Shown here one piece after another: positions 8,295 to 17,507 of a stretch of DNA of 64,000 bases. Each line of letters opens with the position of its first letter. The first letter of the stretch is position 1. The position numbers and the translations under genes were made by a program. The DNA comes from Methanolobus sp. (lineage in GTDB: Archaea; Halobacteriota; Methanosarcinia; Methanosarcinales; Methanosarcinaceae): assembly GCF_016278365.1 (NCBI RefSeq), contig NZ_JADQBZ010000005.1, forward strand, positions 62,001-126,000. The letters are read 5' to 3'. The notes under the pieces were generated by a model. It saw nothing but the letters and a program-made list of their open reading frames with translations, was not told the DNA's origin and ran no database searches.

Positions 8295-10121
8295 ATGCAG
8301 AAACCCATGCTCATCCATGATCCTGTACATAAGACTATCCTTCTGGACGAGTTCGAGCAGATGCTTGTTAATACTAAGCATGTCCAGCGGCTCAGGAACA
8401 TCCAGCAGCTCGGTCTTGTGGACATTGTATATCCCGGTGCTAACCATACTCGTTTTGAGCACAGCATCGGGACAATGCACATGGCATCTGTTATCGGGAA
8501 TTCCCTGAACCTGAGGCCTGATGATATTCGCAAAGTCAGGGTGGCGGGGCTTTTACATGATGTGGGACACTCTGCTTTCTCCCACGTGGTGGAGGGTGTG
8601 TTGAAGAGAAACCCGTCTTTGCAACCAAATAGTAATGGCAGCCGAATTACCAAACATGAGGCTTTTACGCGGGATATCATTTCCTATGGCCTTCCGGAAG
8701 ACAATTTCATTGCGCGGTATGTGGAAACAAATTTCGGGACTGATCCTTATGAGTTCTTCGGAGAGATAGCAAAGATTGCTACAGGTGACACTTCAATTAA
8801 AAAGCCATACCTTGCACAGATCATCGCAGACGACGTGGATGCAGATCGCATCGACTTCCTGCTCAGGGATTCCTATCATACAGGTGTATCTTTCGGGATG
8901 ATAGACGTAGACCAGATAGTGCGCAGCCTGGTCATCAGGAATGGGAACATTGTCCTGGGCAGCCCGGACGGTTCTGGCTATGGCGAGGATATGGCTCTTA
9001 CGGCAGCTGAGTCCTTGCTCATATCCAGGGCCCATCACTACACTGCTATCATCCATAACCCTAAGACACAAGCATCACGTGTCATGCTCTTGCATGCGCT
9101 TGAGGACGCCCTTGGAAGTTATGAGAAAAAGGCAGGAATGGAAAAGGCAAAGGAAGAAGTCGTACTCTTTTTCAAGACCTATAATGACAGCGACCTTCTT
9201 GAATTCATCAGATCTCATGCATCAGGAAAATCCCTGCAACTGATTGCTGAGCTCCGTGAAGGCAGTATCTATGCTCCGGTCGCAAGGCTCAGCCAGAAGA
9301 CTATTCCGCCATCTGTCAGGATGGCACTGGCCACCATAGCCCGTCATGGTATGGCTACAAAGAAACTGGAGAGTCTGCTGGCAAGGGAGCTTGGGGATGT
9401 ACTTGTGGATCTGAGTGTTGCCTCGGGGGTTCCTAAGAGCATGCGCATTTCCCTGGGCGAAGAGGATGCCTTCTTCTATGACGAATCAGCTCTTGCTAAT
9501 GGTCTTGTACGGGCGATATCAAGGCAGCTGTCCCTCACAGCTTTTGCTCATCCTTCTGTTGTCACGAATATGGACAACAGCACAGTATCATTGAAGCTAA
9601 GGGAGGCTGTCGATACGCTGTCTCCGAAACTCCTTCATTTTATACGCACGGAACAGTACCTGCCCATAGAAGGTGTGCTACTGCTCTTTTACGGGGTTCA
9701 CAGTCTTTTCGAAAATGAGGAGGATGGCTTTGTATCCATTCCCCGCCTGAGGCATATCACCTGGCTGTACCGCACTATCAGGATTCTGCGTGATTCTGCA
9801 AGGCTTAGGAATCTCTTTGACTACTCCTTTCATGAGAAGTATGGGTTCCCTTACAGCGACCGGCTCTTTGAGGACATACAGATACTTGTTGCCATGGGCA
9901 TAGTCGATGAGGATCTCAGGTACTATGAGAAAGGAGGCAGGTTCCGGCAGAGTTATGAATATGTGCTGACATGGGATGGTGTCGAATATGCAAGGATGCT
10001 TGCGGACGCTTACCAGCCGGAGTTCGGGGAGATAAGGGAATATCTTGCAATGAACAAGCACTCCATCCCCAGGGACATTGTTACTATCCCGGCTAACAGA
10101 TACGCTTCTAAAAAACGCTAG
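8295..10121 (+). CDS. HD-superfamily phosphohydrolase (SAMHD1/dGTPase-like)
   Basis: A large cytoplasmic metal-dependent phosphohydrolase of 608 residues. The HD-domain signature is complete: LRNIQQLG, then HTRFEHSIGTMHMA (about 50-62), LLHDVGHSAFSHVVEG (about 85-100) and the late acidic motif DDVDADRIDFLLRDSYHTG (about 175-195). Proteins of this architecture are related to dNTP triphosphohydrolases and SAMHD1, but many act on other nucleotides. The C-terminal 200 residues contain a helical domain with a winged-helix-like end and no motif I recognise. The gene overlaps nothing and is followed six bases later by trmI, so the two probably form an operon. Substrate is unknown. Confidence 0.9.
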   Translation: MQKPMLIHDPVHKTILLDEFEQMLVNTKHVQRLRNIQQLGLVDIVYPGANHTRFEHSIGTMHMASVIGNSLNLRPDDIRKVRVAGLLHDVGHSAFSHVVEGVLKRNPSLQPNSNGSRITKHEAFTRDIISYGLPEDNFIARYVETNFGTDPYEFFGEIAKIATGDTSIKKPYLAQIIADDVDADRIDFLLRDSYHTGVSFGMIDVDQIVRSLVIRNGNIVLGSPDGSGYGEDMALTAAESLLISRAHHYTAIIHNPKTQASRVMLLHALEDALGSYEKKAGMEKAKEEVVLFFKTYNDSDLLEFIRSHASGKSLQLIAELREGSIYAPVARLSQKTIPPSVRMALATIARHGMATKKLESLLARELGDVLVDLSVASGVPKSMRISLGEEDAFFYDESALANGLVRAISRQLSLTAFAHPSVVTNMDNSTVSLKLREAVDTLSPKLLHFIRTEQYLPIEGVLLLFYGVHSLFENEEDGFVSIPRLRHITWLYRTIRILRDSARLRNLFDYSFHEKYGFPYSDRLFEDIQILVAMGIVDEDLRYYEKGGRFRQSYEYVLTWDGVEYARMLADAYQPEFGEIREYLAMNKHSIPRDIVTIPANRYASKKR

Positions 10122-10127
10122 AAAGGT

Positions 10128-10886
10128 GTGAAAATGTTATCAGGCGAATTGGTCATGCTAAAAACCTCCCATCGCGGAAAGGTTCGGGAGTTCATCGTGA
10201 ATGTATCTGAAGATGACTTTCATACGGATTTCGGGAAAATAGACCTGTCCGTACTCATTGACAAAGAACCCGGCGATGCTGTAATCTCACATATGGGACA
10301 GGAGTTCACTATACAGCGTCCACGTATGCCTGATTTCTTCAACCATGCGAAACGTTCGGGCGCTCCGATGATGCCAAAGGACATCGGCCCCATAATTGCC
10401 TACACCGGTCTCAATAAGCAGGATAATGTACTCGATGCGGGTACAGGCTCAGGTGTGCTTGCTATGTATCTGGGTTCGATCGCAAAACGTGTGCTCAGTT
10501 ATGAGATACGTGAGGACTTTGCACAGATTGCCAGGCAGAATGTTCTCAGCGCAGGGCTCGATAATGTGGAGATACGTTGCGGGAACATTATCCAAGAGAT
10601 AGCTTCCCTCGATGAGAGCTTCGATGTGGTTACTCTGGATACCCAGGATTCAAGACATGTCATCCCTCACGTCAGAAAAGTTCTCAACCCAGGGGGGTTC
10701 CTGGTCACTTATTCTCCATTCTTCGAGCAGACAAAAGATATCCGTGAGGCAATAGAAGCTGCCCATTTCTATGATGTAAGGACCATGGAGTTCTCAGAAC
10801 GTGAGATTTCCTTTTCGGACAGGGGTACACGCCCGGCAACTGCAAGGGTGGGGCACACCGGTTTCATAACAATAGCACGAAAGTAG
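10128..10886 (+). CDS. trmI: tRNA (adenine-N1)-methyltransferase TrmI
   Basis: A 252-residue Rossmann-fold SAM methyltransferase. It has the TrmI N-terminal beta domain (GELVMLKTSHRGKVREFIV), the substrate segment RPRMPDFFNHAKRSGAPMM, the SAM motif VLDAGTGSGVLAMYLG (about 101-116), the acidic motif SYEIREDF and the catalytic-region LDTQD. Archaeal TrmI methylates A57 and A58 in the T-loop of tRNA, stabilising the elbow. GAAAGGTGTGAAA precedes the ATG. It lies six bases downstream of the HD phosphohydrolase gene and converges with radB. The family call is firm; position specificity comes from known family members. Confidence 0.94.
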   Translation: MKMLSGELVMLKTSHRGKVREFIVNVSEDDFHTDFGKIDLSVLIDKEPGDAVISHMGQEFTIQRPRMPDFFNHAKRSGAPMMPKDIGPIIAYTGLNKQDNVLDAGTGSGVLAMYLGSIAKRVLSYEIREDFAQIARQNVLSAGLDNVEIRCGNIIQEIASLDESFDVVTLDTQDSRHVIPHVRKVLNPGGFLVTYSPFFEQTKDIREAIEAAHFYDVRTMEFSEREISFSDRGTRPATARVGHTGFITIARK

Positions 10887-10895
10887 AGTTAAAAC

Positions 10896-11564
10896 TTACC
10901 TGAGGCCTTCATTGGTTATTCTGAAGTCACGTGCCCTGCCTTCGGGAAGTGAGCGATGCTTCCACAGTTTCGCCCGCCTTGTGCCTTCTCCTGTCTTTTC
11001 CAGCTGGATGATGGTCTTGGATATGTGTTCTATCCCGCTGCCCCCGATAGGTTTCAGGTTGCCTGATGCCATATCGCTGTAGACCTGGTTGCTTATGACG
11101 ACTGCAAGCCTGTACTTACGGGCAATTCCGTGCAGGAAACCTATCTGGTTTGAGAGCTCCCTTCTGGATCGTATGCTGGACTCATCCTGGTCAAGCTCGA
11201 AGCGATAGAAAGAGGTTGCGGAATCAACTACTATCAGTCCTATCCTGTCAGAGATAAGCTTCTCGATCTCCTTAACTGCCGAATACTGCTCTTCAAAACT
11301 AGTTGGTTCGAAGATAATTATTTCCCGGGCTATTTCTTTTGCGTTCTCTCCGGCTATCTGCCTGAACCTCTGGGGTGAGATGGCTTCAGTATCTATATAT
11401 ATGACCTTCTTGCCATTCTTCACGCATTCCACAGCCAGCTGCATACAGAGGTTGGTCTTGCCGCTTCCGGCTTCTCCAAATACCTGTGTCACAATGCCTG
11501 TTTCAAATCCTCCTTCCAGGAGTTCATCGATAGGCTGACAGCCTGATAATATCTGCTTGGTTAT
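10896..11564 (-). CDS. radB: RadB recombinase paralogue, apparent non-ATG start
   Basis: RadB is an archaeal RecA/Rad51 paralogue that assists homologous recombination. The ATPase core is clear: FGEAGSGKTNLCMQLAVEC (Walker A), VIYIDTEAISPQRF, and DRIGLIVVDSATSFYR (Walker B), ending with ISKTIIQLEKTGEGTRRAKLWKHRSLPEGRARDF. The first in-frame standard start is GTG at 11492, but the conserved RadB N-terminus (SGCQPIDELLEGGFETG) lies upstream of it in the same frame, bounded by a TAA at 11570-11568. The only placement that keeps this segment is an ATA codon at 11564 with AAGGGGTG just before it, giving 222 residues, the usual RadB length. A sequencing error is the alternative explanation. Confidence 0.85.
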   Translation of the reverse strand: MTKQILSGCQPIDELLEGGFETGIVTQVFGEAGSGKTNLCMQLAVECVKNGKKVIYIDTEAISPQRFRQIAGENAKEIAREIIIFEPTSFEEQYSAVKEIEKLISDRIGLIVVDSATSFYRFELDQDESSIRSRRELSNQIGFLHGIARKYRLAVVISNQVYSDMASGNLKPIGGSGIEHISKTIIQLEKTGEGTRRAKLWKHRSLPEGRARDFRITNEGLR

Positions 11565-11841
11565 TGTTTACACCCCTTACCTGAGATAATTGCTTATAAT
11601 GGAGTTCTTAATATACATCTTTTGGCAAAAACATCTGTATTCAGATACATTATCAACTCGGATTAACAATATTTACCATTATTGATACATATTGTATGGG
11701 ATATATTATCCGTTAGGCCATACTACAATCCTTTTTGTTATCATGGTAAATTTTTCTGTTACCAGATGGAGTCTGAAAAAGCATTATTAAGCTGGAAGTC
11801 ATTTTATAATTTACCTCACGGTGAAAAGAACAAGTCAAAAT
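11565..11841. other. Divergent promoter region between radB and nrdH
   Basis: AT-rich spacer without a supported gene. On the minus strand, TATA-like elements near 11596 and 11615 would start radB transcripts at about 11570-11590, next to the proposed ATA start. No further structure is evident until the inverted repeat at 11842. Confidence 0.45.
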
Positions 11842-11880
11842 GCAATGCCAACTGACTCTTATTTTTTCAGATGGCATTGC
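11842..11880. promoter_or_regulatory. Long inverted repeat upstream of the nrd operon
   Basis: The arm GCAATGCCAACTGA (11842-11855) and the arm TCAGATGGCATTGC (11867-11880) pair at 13 of 14 positions around an 11-base T-rich loop. The repeat ends about 20 bases before a TATA-like element (taatataata, near 11900-11910) whose predicted start fits the nrdH leader. That position suits an operator for the ribonucleotide reductase genes. It could instead be a terminator for a short divergent or upstream transcript. It does not resemble the bacterial NrdR box. Confidence 0.6.
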
Positions 11881-11942
11881 AGTTCCTCTCCGGAGTACAC
11901 TAATATAATAATAGATTTATGTCATTGAAGGGACGCGAGATT

Positions 11943-12194
11943 ATGGCTGAAGTAATTATATACACAACAAAAACATGCCCGAAATGTGAGCAGTTGAAGA
12001 AGGTATTAGAATCGAAAGGTATTCCTTTCAAAACATCAGATATGTCAACACCTGAAGCACTCACAGAACTGAAGTTTAACGGGGTGTTCACCATGACCGC
12101 ACCAGTCCTCCAGATCAACGATGAATTTTTAACCCATAAGGACCTCTTCAAGGGTCCTGATGTTAATCTGGAAGCGCTGAGCAGCCTGCTCTGA
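11943..12194 (+). CDS. nrdH: Glutaredoxin-like NrdH redoxin
   Basis: An 83-residue thioredoxin-fold protein beginning MAEVIIYTTKTCPKCEQLKKVLESKG (first part); the redox-active pair is CPKC at residues 12-15. The conserved cis-Pro region is APVLQIND. It lies 22 bases upstream of nrdD, so it is the likely electron donor for the anaerobic reductase, as known for methanosarcinal enzymes of this type. I prefer ATG 11943 over an upstream in-frame ATG at 11919, because the protein aligns from MAEV, a GAAGGGA site lies about 10 bases before it, and the TATA box near 11905 predicts transcription start near 11930. Confidence 0.9.
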   Translation: MAEVIIYTTKTCPKCEQLKKVLESKGIPFKTSDMSTPEALTELKFNGVFTMTAPVLQINDEFLTHKDLFKGPDVNLEALSSLL

Positions 12195-12216
12195 TATCAT
12201 GGTGTGAGGTGGGAAA

Positions 12217-14625
12217 ATGGAAGGATGCACTACTGTAACTAAAACTACTGCCGGGGAAACAGAATACGAAAACGTCGATCAGGCCTGCGACACACAGATT
12301 CAATCCGGGGAAAAAAGAGGGATGCCGATAAGTATGACACAGACCAGTAAGCCACTTGCGATTCAGAAAACGCTTGATGGTCACACTATATCCATATTGC
12401 CCAAGGTACGCACCACTGCCGGGCATATGGTCGAGTGGGACCGTAATATCATTATCAATCAATTGTTAAAAGAGACAAAACTCTCAGAAAGGTTCCACGG
12501 AAAACCCGGCATAGAAAAAGAAGAAGCCCATAATATTGCAAAAGAGGTTGAGCACCGTATCAGGAGTCTTGAACTTAAGTTCCTTTCCGGGCCCCTTATA
12601 AGAGAAATTGTCAACATAGTGCTTCTTGAGAAAGGCCACCTAGAATGGAGAAATATCTGTACAAGAGTAGGTACTCCTGTATATGACGCGTGCGAGATAG
12701 ATCTTGGAAGCGGTTTCGAGGCAAAGGACAATGCTAACCTCCAGGAGAACGCCGAGACCTCTCACAAGAAAAAGGCGGACAAGATATCCAAAGAGCAGTA
12801 CCTGCTCTTGCTTCCTCCGAAGATAGCAGACTTGCACCTGGACGGTGACATCCATATCCATGATCTTGAATACCTTGGTACCCGTGCATTCTGCCAGGAC
12901 TGGGATCTCAGGTATTTCTTCTACTATGGGCTCATGCCCGACGGTTCCGGCGCAAAGGCAAGTGTTGCAGGCCCCGCTATGAAGGCGGAAGTAGCCATAT
13001 TGCACGCAGTGAAAGCTCTGGGAAGCGCCCAGACCAACTTTGCGGGTGGACAGGGCTTTTACAATTTCCTGACATTCCTTGCTCCTTATCTTGAAGGCAA
13101 GAGTTACATCGACATAAAGCAGCTCATGCAGATGTTCGTGTATGAGATGACCCAGATGATGGTTGCCCGTGGAGGGCAGGTCGTATTCTCCTCTGTCCAG
13201 CTTTCCCCGGGAGTGCCAAAGCTCTGGAAGGATAAGCCTGCAGTCTTTAAGGGCAGGGTACATGACGGGACCAATGGCACCGAGAAGCGTACCTACAGCG
13301 AGTTCGAACGTGAAGTGCGTCTGTCATTCAAGGCTCTTATGGATGTAATGATAGAAGGTGACAACTGGGGCAAACCTTTCAATTTCCCCAAGCCCGAAAT
13401 ATCCATTGAGCCTGATTTCATTGAAGAGGATGACTTCTTTAACAGGGCCCACCCGGAGCTCCCTACTTACGAAGAGCTCTATGACCTGACCTTCGAACTG
13501 GCCGCTAAGTTCGGAACGCCTTACTTTGACAACCAGCTTCCAGAGTACAGGGGCGCAGGCGAGGGCATATCATGTTATCAGTGCTGTGCATACCAGTTCT
13601 CGGCAAATGCTGACGCTGACGACAGTTTTGATGATAAACTCCTGTTCAAGGACGGAAAGCATTTCTCAATGGGTTCCTGGCAGGTTGTGTCCCTTAACTG
13701 TCCAAGGGCGGCATACAGGGCTAAAGGAAATGACGAAGCGCTGTTTGCAGACCTGAGGAATCTCATGGACCAGAGCATCAAGCTCTTCAAAACAAAGCGC
13801 AGCTGGATGGAGAGTATTATCGAGAACAGCAGGATGCCTTTTGCTACTCAGAGGCCAAAGGACCCTGTTACAGGCGAGAAAGGTGCAATAGCTGTTGATA
13901 TAGGTGCACTTGTCAACACAATAGGCGTGATTGGAATCAATGAGATGGTGCAGTACCATGTAGGTTCCCAGATACATGAGTCAAAAGAAGCGTTCAAGTT
14001 CGCTATCCGGGCAATGACCGAGATGGAGATGTACGGCAAAGAGCTCAGTCGTAAGCACGGCATGGAAATAGCTCTTGCACGAACCCCTGCTGAAACCACG
14101 TGTCAGAGATTTGCAGTGTCCGATATGCTGCACGACGAATATAAGGATGCTGTCCTGCAGGTTGTCAAGGGTGACAAGGAAACCGCTCTTGCAAATATTA
14201 AAAGGACCCACGACCTGCCTGTCTATTACACTAATGGTACCCATGTTCCTCCGGGTGCCCGTATATCCCTGGTAGACAGGATGAACATAGAGCATGTGTT
14301 CTTCCCCATTGTTGACGGCGGTAACATCTGCCATATATGGATGGGTGAAGGAGCACCGGACGCAAAGGGGCTGAAGGAGTTTGCGATGAACATTGCAAAG
14401 AACACCCAGATCGGCTATTTTGCCTTCACTAAGGATATGACTGTTTGCCTCAACGATTTTCACATCATGTCCGGCCTGAAGGAATGCTGTGAGAACTGTG
14501 GTTCCGAAGATGTAGAGCAGGTTTCAAGGGTAACCGGTTATGTGCAGGCTGTCAACGGCTGGAACTCTGCCAAGAAACAGGAGCTTGCAGACAGGATGCG
14601 CTACAGTTCAAGCGATATGATCTGA
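12217..14625 (+). CDS. nrdD: Anaerobic (class III) ribonucleoside-triphosphate reductase
   Basis: The glycyl-radical enzyme that makes deoxyribonucleotides without oxygen, 802 residues. An ATP-cone allosteric domain lies at about 60-160 (KVRTTAGHMVEWDRNIIINQ and following). The body carries conserved segments such as HIHDLEYLGTRAFCQDWDLR and YQCCAYQF. Near the end are a zinc-site cysteine cluster (KECCENCGSED) and the glycyl-radical loop RVTGYVQAVNGW, with the radical Gly about residue 776. The start has GAGGTGGG just upstream; about 50 residues before the ATP cone are unusual and low in complexity, and a shorter protein from ATG 12322 is possible. It sits between nrdH and nrdG in one operon. 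Confidence 0.96.
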   Translation: MEGCTTVTKTTAGETEYENVDQACDTQIQSGEKRGMPISMTQTSKPLAIQKTLDGHTISILPKVRTTAGHMVEWDRNIIINQLLKETKLSERFHGKPGIEKEEAHNIAKEVEHRIRSLELKFLSGPLIREIVNIVLLEKGHLEWRNICTRVGTPVYDACEIDLGSGFEAKDNANLQENAETSHKKKADKISKEQYLLLLPPKIADLHLDGDIHIHDLEYLGTRAFCQDWDLRYFFYYGLMPDGSGAKASVAGPAMKAEVAILHAVKALGSAQTNFAGGQGFYNFLTFLAPYLEGKSYIDIKQLMQMFVYEMTQMMVARGGQVVFSSVQLSPGVPKLWKDKPAVFKGRVHDGTNGTEKRTYSEFEREVRLSFKALMDVMIEGDNWGKPFNFPKPEISIEPDFIEEDDFFNRAHPELPTYEELYDLTFELAAKFGTPYFDNQLPEYRGAGEGISCYQCCAYQFSANADADDSFDDKLLFKDGKHFSMGSWQVVSLNCPRAAYRAKGNDEALFADLRNLMDQSIKLFKTKRSWMESIIENSRMPFATQRPKDPVTGEKGAIAVDIGALVNTIGVIGINEMVQYHVGSQIHESKEAFKFAIRAMTEMEMYGKELSRKHGMEIALARTPAETTCQRFAVSDMLHDEYKDAVLQVVKGDKETALANIKRTHDLPVYYTNGTHVPPGARISLVDRMNIEHVFFPIVDGGNICHIWMGEGAPDAKGLKEFAMNIAKNTQIGYFAFTKDMTVCLNDFHIMSGLKECCENCGSEDVEQVSRVTGYVQAVNGWNSAKKQELADRMRYSSSDMI

Positions 14626-15419
14626 TGTCAATGAAAGTTAATTACGGTAGTTGTGTTCCCATTTCTACTGTGGACTGGCACGGTCATGTGTCAGTCGTCC
14701 TTTTTTTAAGAGGATGTCCTTTCAGGTGTCCCTATTGTCAGAACCATGAGATCCTGGATAGTTCAGACATAACACATATCCAGGTACTTGAGGGTGCCAT
14801 TAAGAAATCAAAGCCTTTTGTGAGCAGTGTCATCTTTCTTGGGGGAGAGCCTCTTATGCAGAAGCAGGCGGTGATACATCTGGCAGGGTTCGCAAAAAAG
14901 AATGGTCTGCTTGTGGGAGTACATACCAATGGTTTTTATCCGCTGGCTCTTGATGAACTGATAAAGGAAAAGCTCCTTGACAAGGCCTTTATAGATATCA
15001 AGGCTCCTCTGGATGACAGTGATGCATACGGCAGGGTAATTGGCTGCGGCACTTTTTTGCAGGTACGGGCAGACCCTGCAGATGCGGTCAGGAGAATAAG
15101 GGAATCAGTACTGCTTACTCTTGAAAGTGGTGTGGAACTGGAGTTAAGGACCACTGTTTTCAGGGGATTTATGGGTGATACGGATGATGTCCGGAAAATA
15201 GCCACTTCCATTCTTTATCTCACAGGCGACAGGAATGTACCTTACGTACTCCAGCAGGGACTTGCGGAAAACGCGGCACTTGCAAGCATGCGGGGTATCA
15301 GGCCATTCAGCAGGGAGGAAATGCTTGGGCTAGCCTCGTCCGCTCACGAGTCTCTGGATAATGTATGGATTCGGACAAAGGAACGTGGTAACGAGAAAGT
15401 TAACTTCGAACCGGTTTGA
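14625..15419 (+). CDS. nrdG: Anaerobic ribonucleotide reductase activase (radical SAM)
   Basis: The activase that abstracts hydrogen from the NrdD glycine to make the glycyl radical, 264 residues. The Fe-S motif CPFRCPYC lies at about 31-38 inside FLRGCPFRCPYCQNHEI, and FLGGEPLMQ is the SAM-binding GGEP motif. The ATG overlaps the last base of the nrdD stop codon (TGATG), so translation is coupled. The length is longer than the short bacterial NrdG and matches the archaeal group resembling pyruvate formate-lyase activases. Partner and role are firm from the operon. Confidence 0.94.
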   Translation: MSMKVNYGSCVPISTVDWHGHVSVVLFLRGCPFRCPYCQNHEILDSSDITHIQVLEGAIKKSKPFVSSVIFLGGEPLMQKQAVIHLAGFAKKNGLLVGVHTNGFYPLALDELIKEKLLDKAFIDIKAPLDDSDAYGRVIGCGTFLQVRADPADAVRRIRESVLLTLESGVELELRTTVFRGFMGDTDDVRKIATSILYLTGDRNVPYVLQQGLAENAALASMRGIRPFSREEMLGLASSAHESLDNVWIRTKERGNEKVNFEPV

Positions 15420-15482
15420 AGCTTAAACAATTTTCTTATAGGTGTGGTGCATCATTCAACATACTAAAAGGAGTATCTCCGA

Positions 15483-16334
15483 ATGAAAAAAACACACCTT
15501 CTATGCGCACTAATGCTCTTGATATCTGCTGTTGTTGTCAGTGGATGCATGAGTCTGGATAAAGATGCTGATTCTTTATCTTATACTTCCAACGAAAAGG
15601 CTGTATCTGGCTATGACTCTGCCACAGAGGATTCCGTAAGACAGGTTTCCTCAGGCGGGGCGGGTACAGTTTCAGTGGACCGGAAGACTATTACTACTGT
15701 CGATATGACCTTAGAAGTGGACGAAGTCCCTGCAGCCATCGAACAGATATCTGCCTCCGCAAGAGCTTTCGGTGGTTATGTCTCCGGTTCTTCGGTATAT
15801 TCCCATACCTATGATTCAGGCACCTGGAAGGATGGCTATATCACTGTAAGGGTGCCTGAAGCAGAACACCCCCTGTTCCTGGAAGAAGTTGGAAAACTCG
15901 GGGAAGTCACTTCAAGGAGTGTAAGTGGCCAGGATGTTACTGAGGAATATATTGACGTCACTGCCCGTCTGGAAAACCTGAAAAAGCAGGAGCAGCGCCT
16001 CCATGAGGTTCTGAACATGAGCAGGACAGTCGAAGAAGTACTGAGCGTGGAGAAGGAGATCGAGCGTGTCAGGGGCGAGATTGACAGCCTGACGGGTCGC
16101 CTGAACTATCTCAATGACAGGGTCGAGTATTCGACCATCAGCATCCGTCTCACAGAATCGGACCGTGTGGTTTATTCATGGGGGCTTGGGGATGCATTGT
16201 CCGAGTCAGTCAGAGGTTTCATATCGATGATTAATGCACTGATCATACTTGCAGGTTATATGCTTCCTATAATCATTCTTCTGGCCTTGTTCGGAGGCCT
16301 CTTCGTAGCGCTGAGGAGAATGGCACGCCGGTGA
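15483..16334 (+). CDS. DUF4349 lipoprotein with coiled coil
   Basis: An exported lipoprotein of 283 residues. The signal peptide ends in the lipobox SGCMS (Cys about residue 22). DUF4349 covers about 65-255: RKTITTVDMTLEVDEV, the GYVSGSSV region and a charged coiled coil (VTARLENLKKQEQRLHEVL, then VEKEIERVRGEIDSLTGRLNYL). One C-terminal transmembrane helix (LIILAGYMLPIIILLALFGG) follows and a short basic tail. AAAGGAG lies nine bases before the ATG, and a TATA-like ttcttata lies about 50 bases upstream. The family is of unknown function, probably in the cell envelope. Confidence 0.87.
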   Translation: MKKTHLLCALMLLISAVVVSGCMSLDKDADSLSYTSNEKAVSGYDSATEDSVRQVSSGGAGTVSVDRKTITTVDMTLEVDEVPAAIEQISASARAFGGYVSGSSVYSHTYDSGTWKDGYITVRVPEAEHPLFLEEVGKLGEVTSRSVSGQDVTEEYIDVTARLENLKKQEQRLHEVLNMSRTVEEVLSVEKEIERVRGEIDSLTGRLNYLNDRVEYSTISIRLTESDRVVYSWGLGDALSESVRGFISMINALIILAGYMLPIIILLALFGGLFVALRRMARR

Positions 16335-16468
16335 TACATACGCCTGAAGTCTGGATGAAGGTGAAATGCCTTCATTCATATAGTTCTATAAACCGGTCAT
16401 TTTAAATAAAAAAATATTGTTAGTACATAAGTGCATAATGTTATAAACTGACCTTGCAATGTGAAAGT

Positions 16469-17458
16469 ATGATATCCAGACCTGTATCAGAAATTGGGGA
16501 GCGCCCTCTTATTGGCATTTTGACTGGTATATTTAACAAAACCAGAGATTCTCGTCTTATAGTCGGCCCTGGTCATGACGACTGTGCCGTGCTTGAAATG
16601 TCTGAGGACGAATATCTTGTGGTGACAACTGACATGCTCCACAGGAAAACGGATTTCCCTTCGCAGATGACCGGGTGGCAGATAGGCTGGATGTCTGCTG
16701 CTGTCAACTTAAGTGATATCGCATCCATGGGTGCAAGTCCTGTAGGATTCCTCTCGGCTATCGGTCTTCCAAAGGATACGGATGTTACTTTCGTTGAAGA
16801 TATTGCTCACGGAATGGCAGACTGTGCAAAGGCCTGCGGTACTTCTGTGATAGGCGGTGATATCGACACGCATGATGAGCTAACTATCACCGGCACTGCT
16901 CTTGGAATAGTCCCGAAGCACGAATTGCTCACCAGAAAGGGTGCTAAGATAGGAGATAAAGTCTGCGTCACTGGCTTTACCGGCTCCGCCGGCGCTGCGC
17001 TGCACGCCATCGAGAACAACATCTCCGTACCTGACAGATTGCTAAAGGCACTTCTTGAGCCATATCCCAGAGTCGCTGAAGCAAGGAAACTCGCACGTTC
17101 CGGCCTCGTGACCTCCATGATGGACACAAGCGATGGCCTGGCCCTGTCACTCCATGACCTTGCTGACCTCAACCAGGTCGGTTTCCTTATATACGAATCC
17201 AGGCTCCCGATACATGATGACGTCAGGAAGCATGTGACCACAGATCCCAATGAGCTCACAGACCTCGCACTCTACACGGGCGGTGATTTCGAATTGCTAT
17301 TTACAGCCTCTCCTGATATACTGAACCAAGTATTTCCAACATTTAATTTAAGTATAATCGGCGAAGTAGTTGAACAATCAGCTGGTATGCGCATTGAACG
17401 AAATGACGGGACAAACTCGTCGATAAATCGAAAAGGTTATCTACAATTAGGGAATTAG
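16469..17458 (+). CDS. thiL: Thiamine-monophosphate kinase
   Basis: Phosphorylates thiamine monophosphate to the pyrophosphate cofactor. The ThiL fold is evident from GPGHDDCAVLEMSEDEYLVVTTDML (first part about 40; nucleotide/Mg site), WMSAAVNLSDIASMGASPVG, CGTSVIGGDIDTHDELTI, VTGFTGSAGAALHAI, and TSMMDTSDGLALSLHDLA plus YTGGDFELLFT. About 330 residues is typical. The frame also allows a TTG start at 16454. I choose ATG 16469 because a TATA-like ttataaac at 16441 predicts a transcript starting near this ATG, that is a leaderless mRNA. The gene stands alone, 49 bases ahead of the S-layer family gene. Confidence 0.93.
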   Translation: MISRPVSEIGERPLIGILTGIFNKTRDSRLIVGPGHDDCAVLEMSEDEYLVVTTDMLHRKTDFPSQMTGWQIGWMSAAVNLSDIASMGASPVGFLSAIGLPKDTDVTFVEDIAHGMADCAKACGTSVIGGDIDTHDELTITGTALGIVPKHELLTRKGAKIGDKVCVTGFTGSAGAALHAIENNISVPDRLLKALLEPYPRVAEARKLARSGLVTSMMDTSDGLALSLHDLADLNQVGFLIYESRLPIHDDVRKHVTTDPNELTDLALYTGGDFELLFTASPDILNQVFPTFNLSIIGEVVEQSAGMRIERNDGTNSSINRKGYLQLGN

Positions 17459-17507
17459 ATTTACACAAGATTAGATTACACTATTAAGGAAAAAAGGATG
17501 ATCAAAA

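Noticed and set aside
11289-11310. Sequence resembling a tRNA T-loop (ggttcga) in radB and again in tfuA
   Set aside because: Both are inside firm coding regions and have no acceptor stem or cloverleaf around them; no tRNA gene was found in the window.
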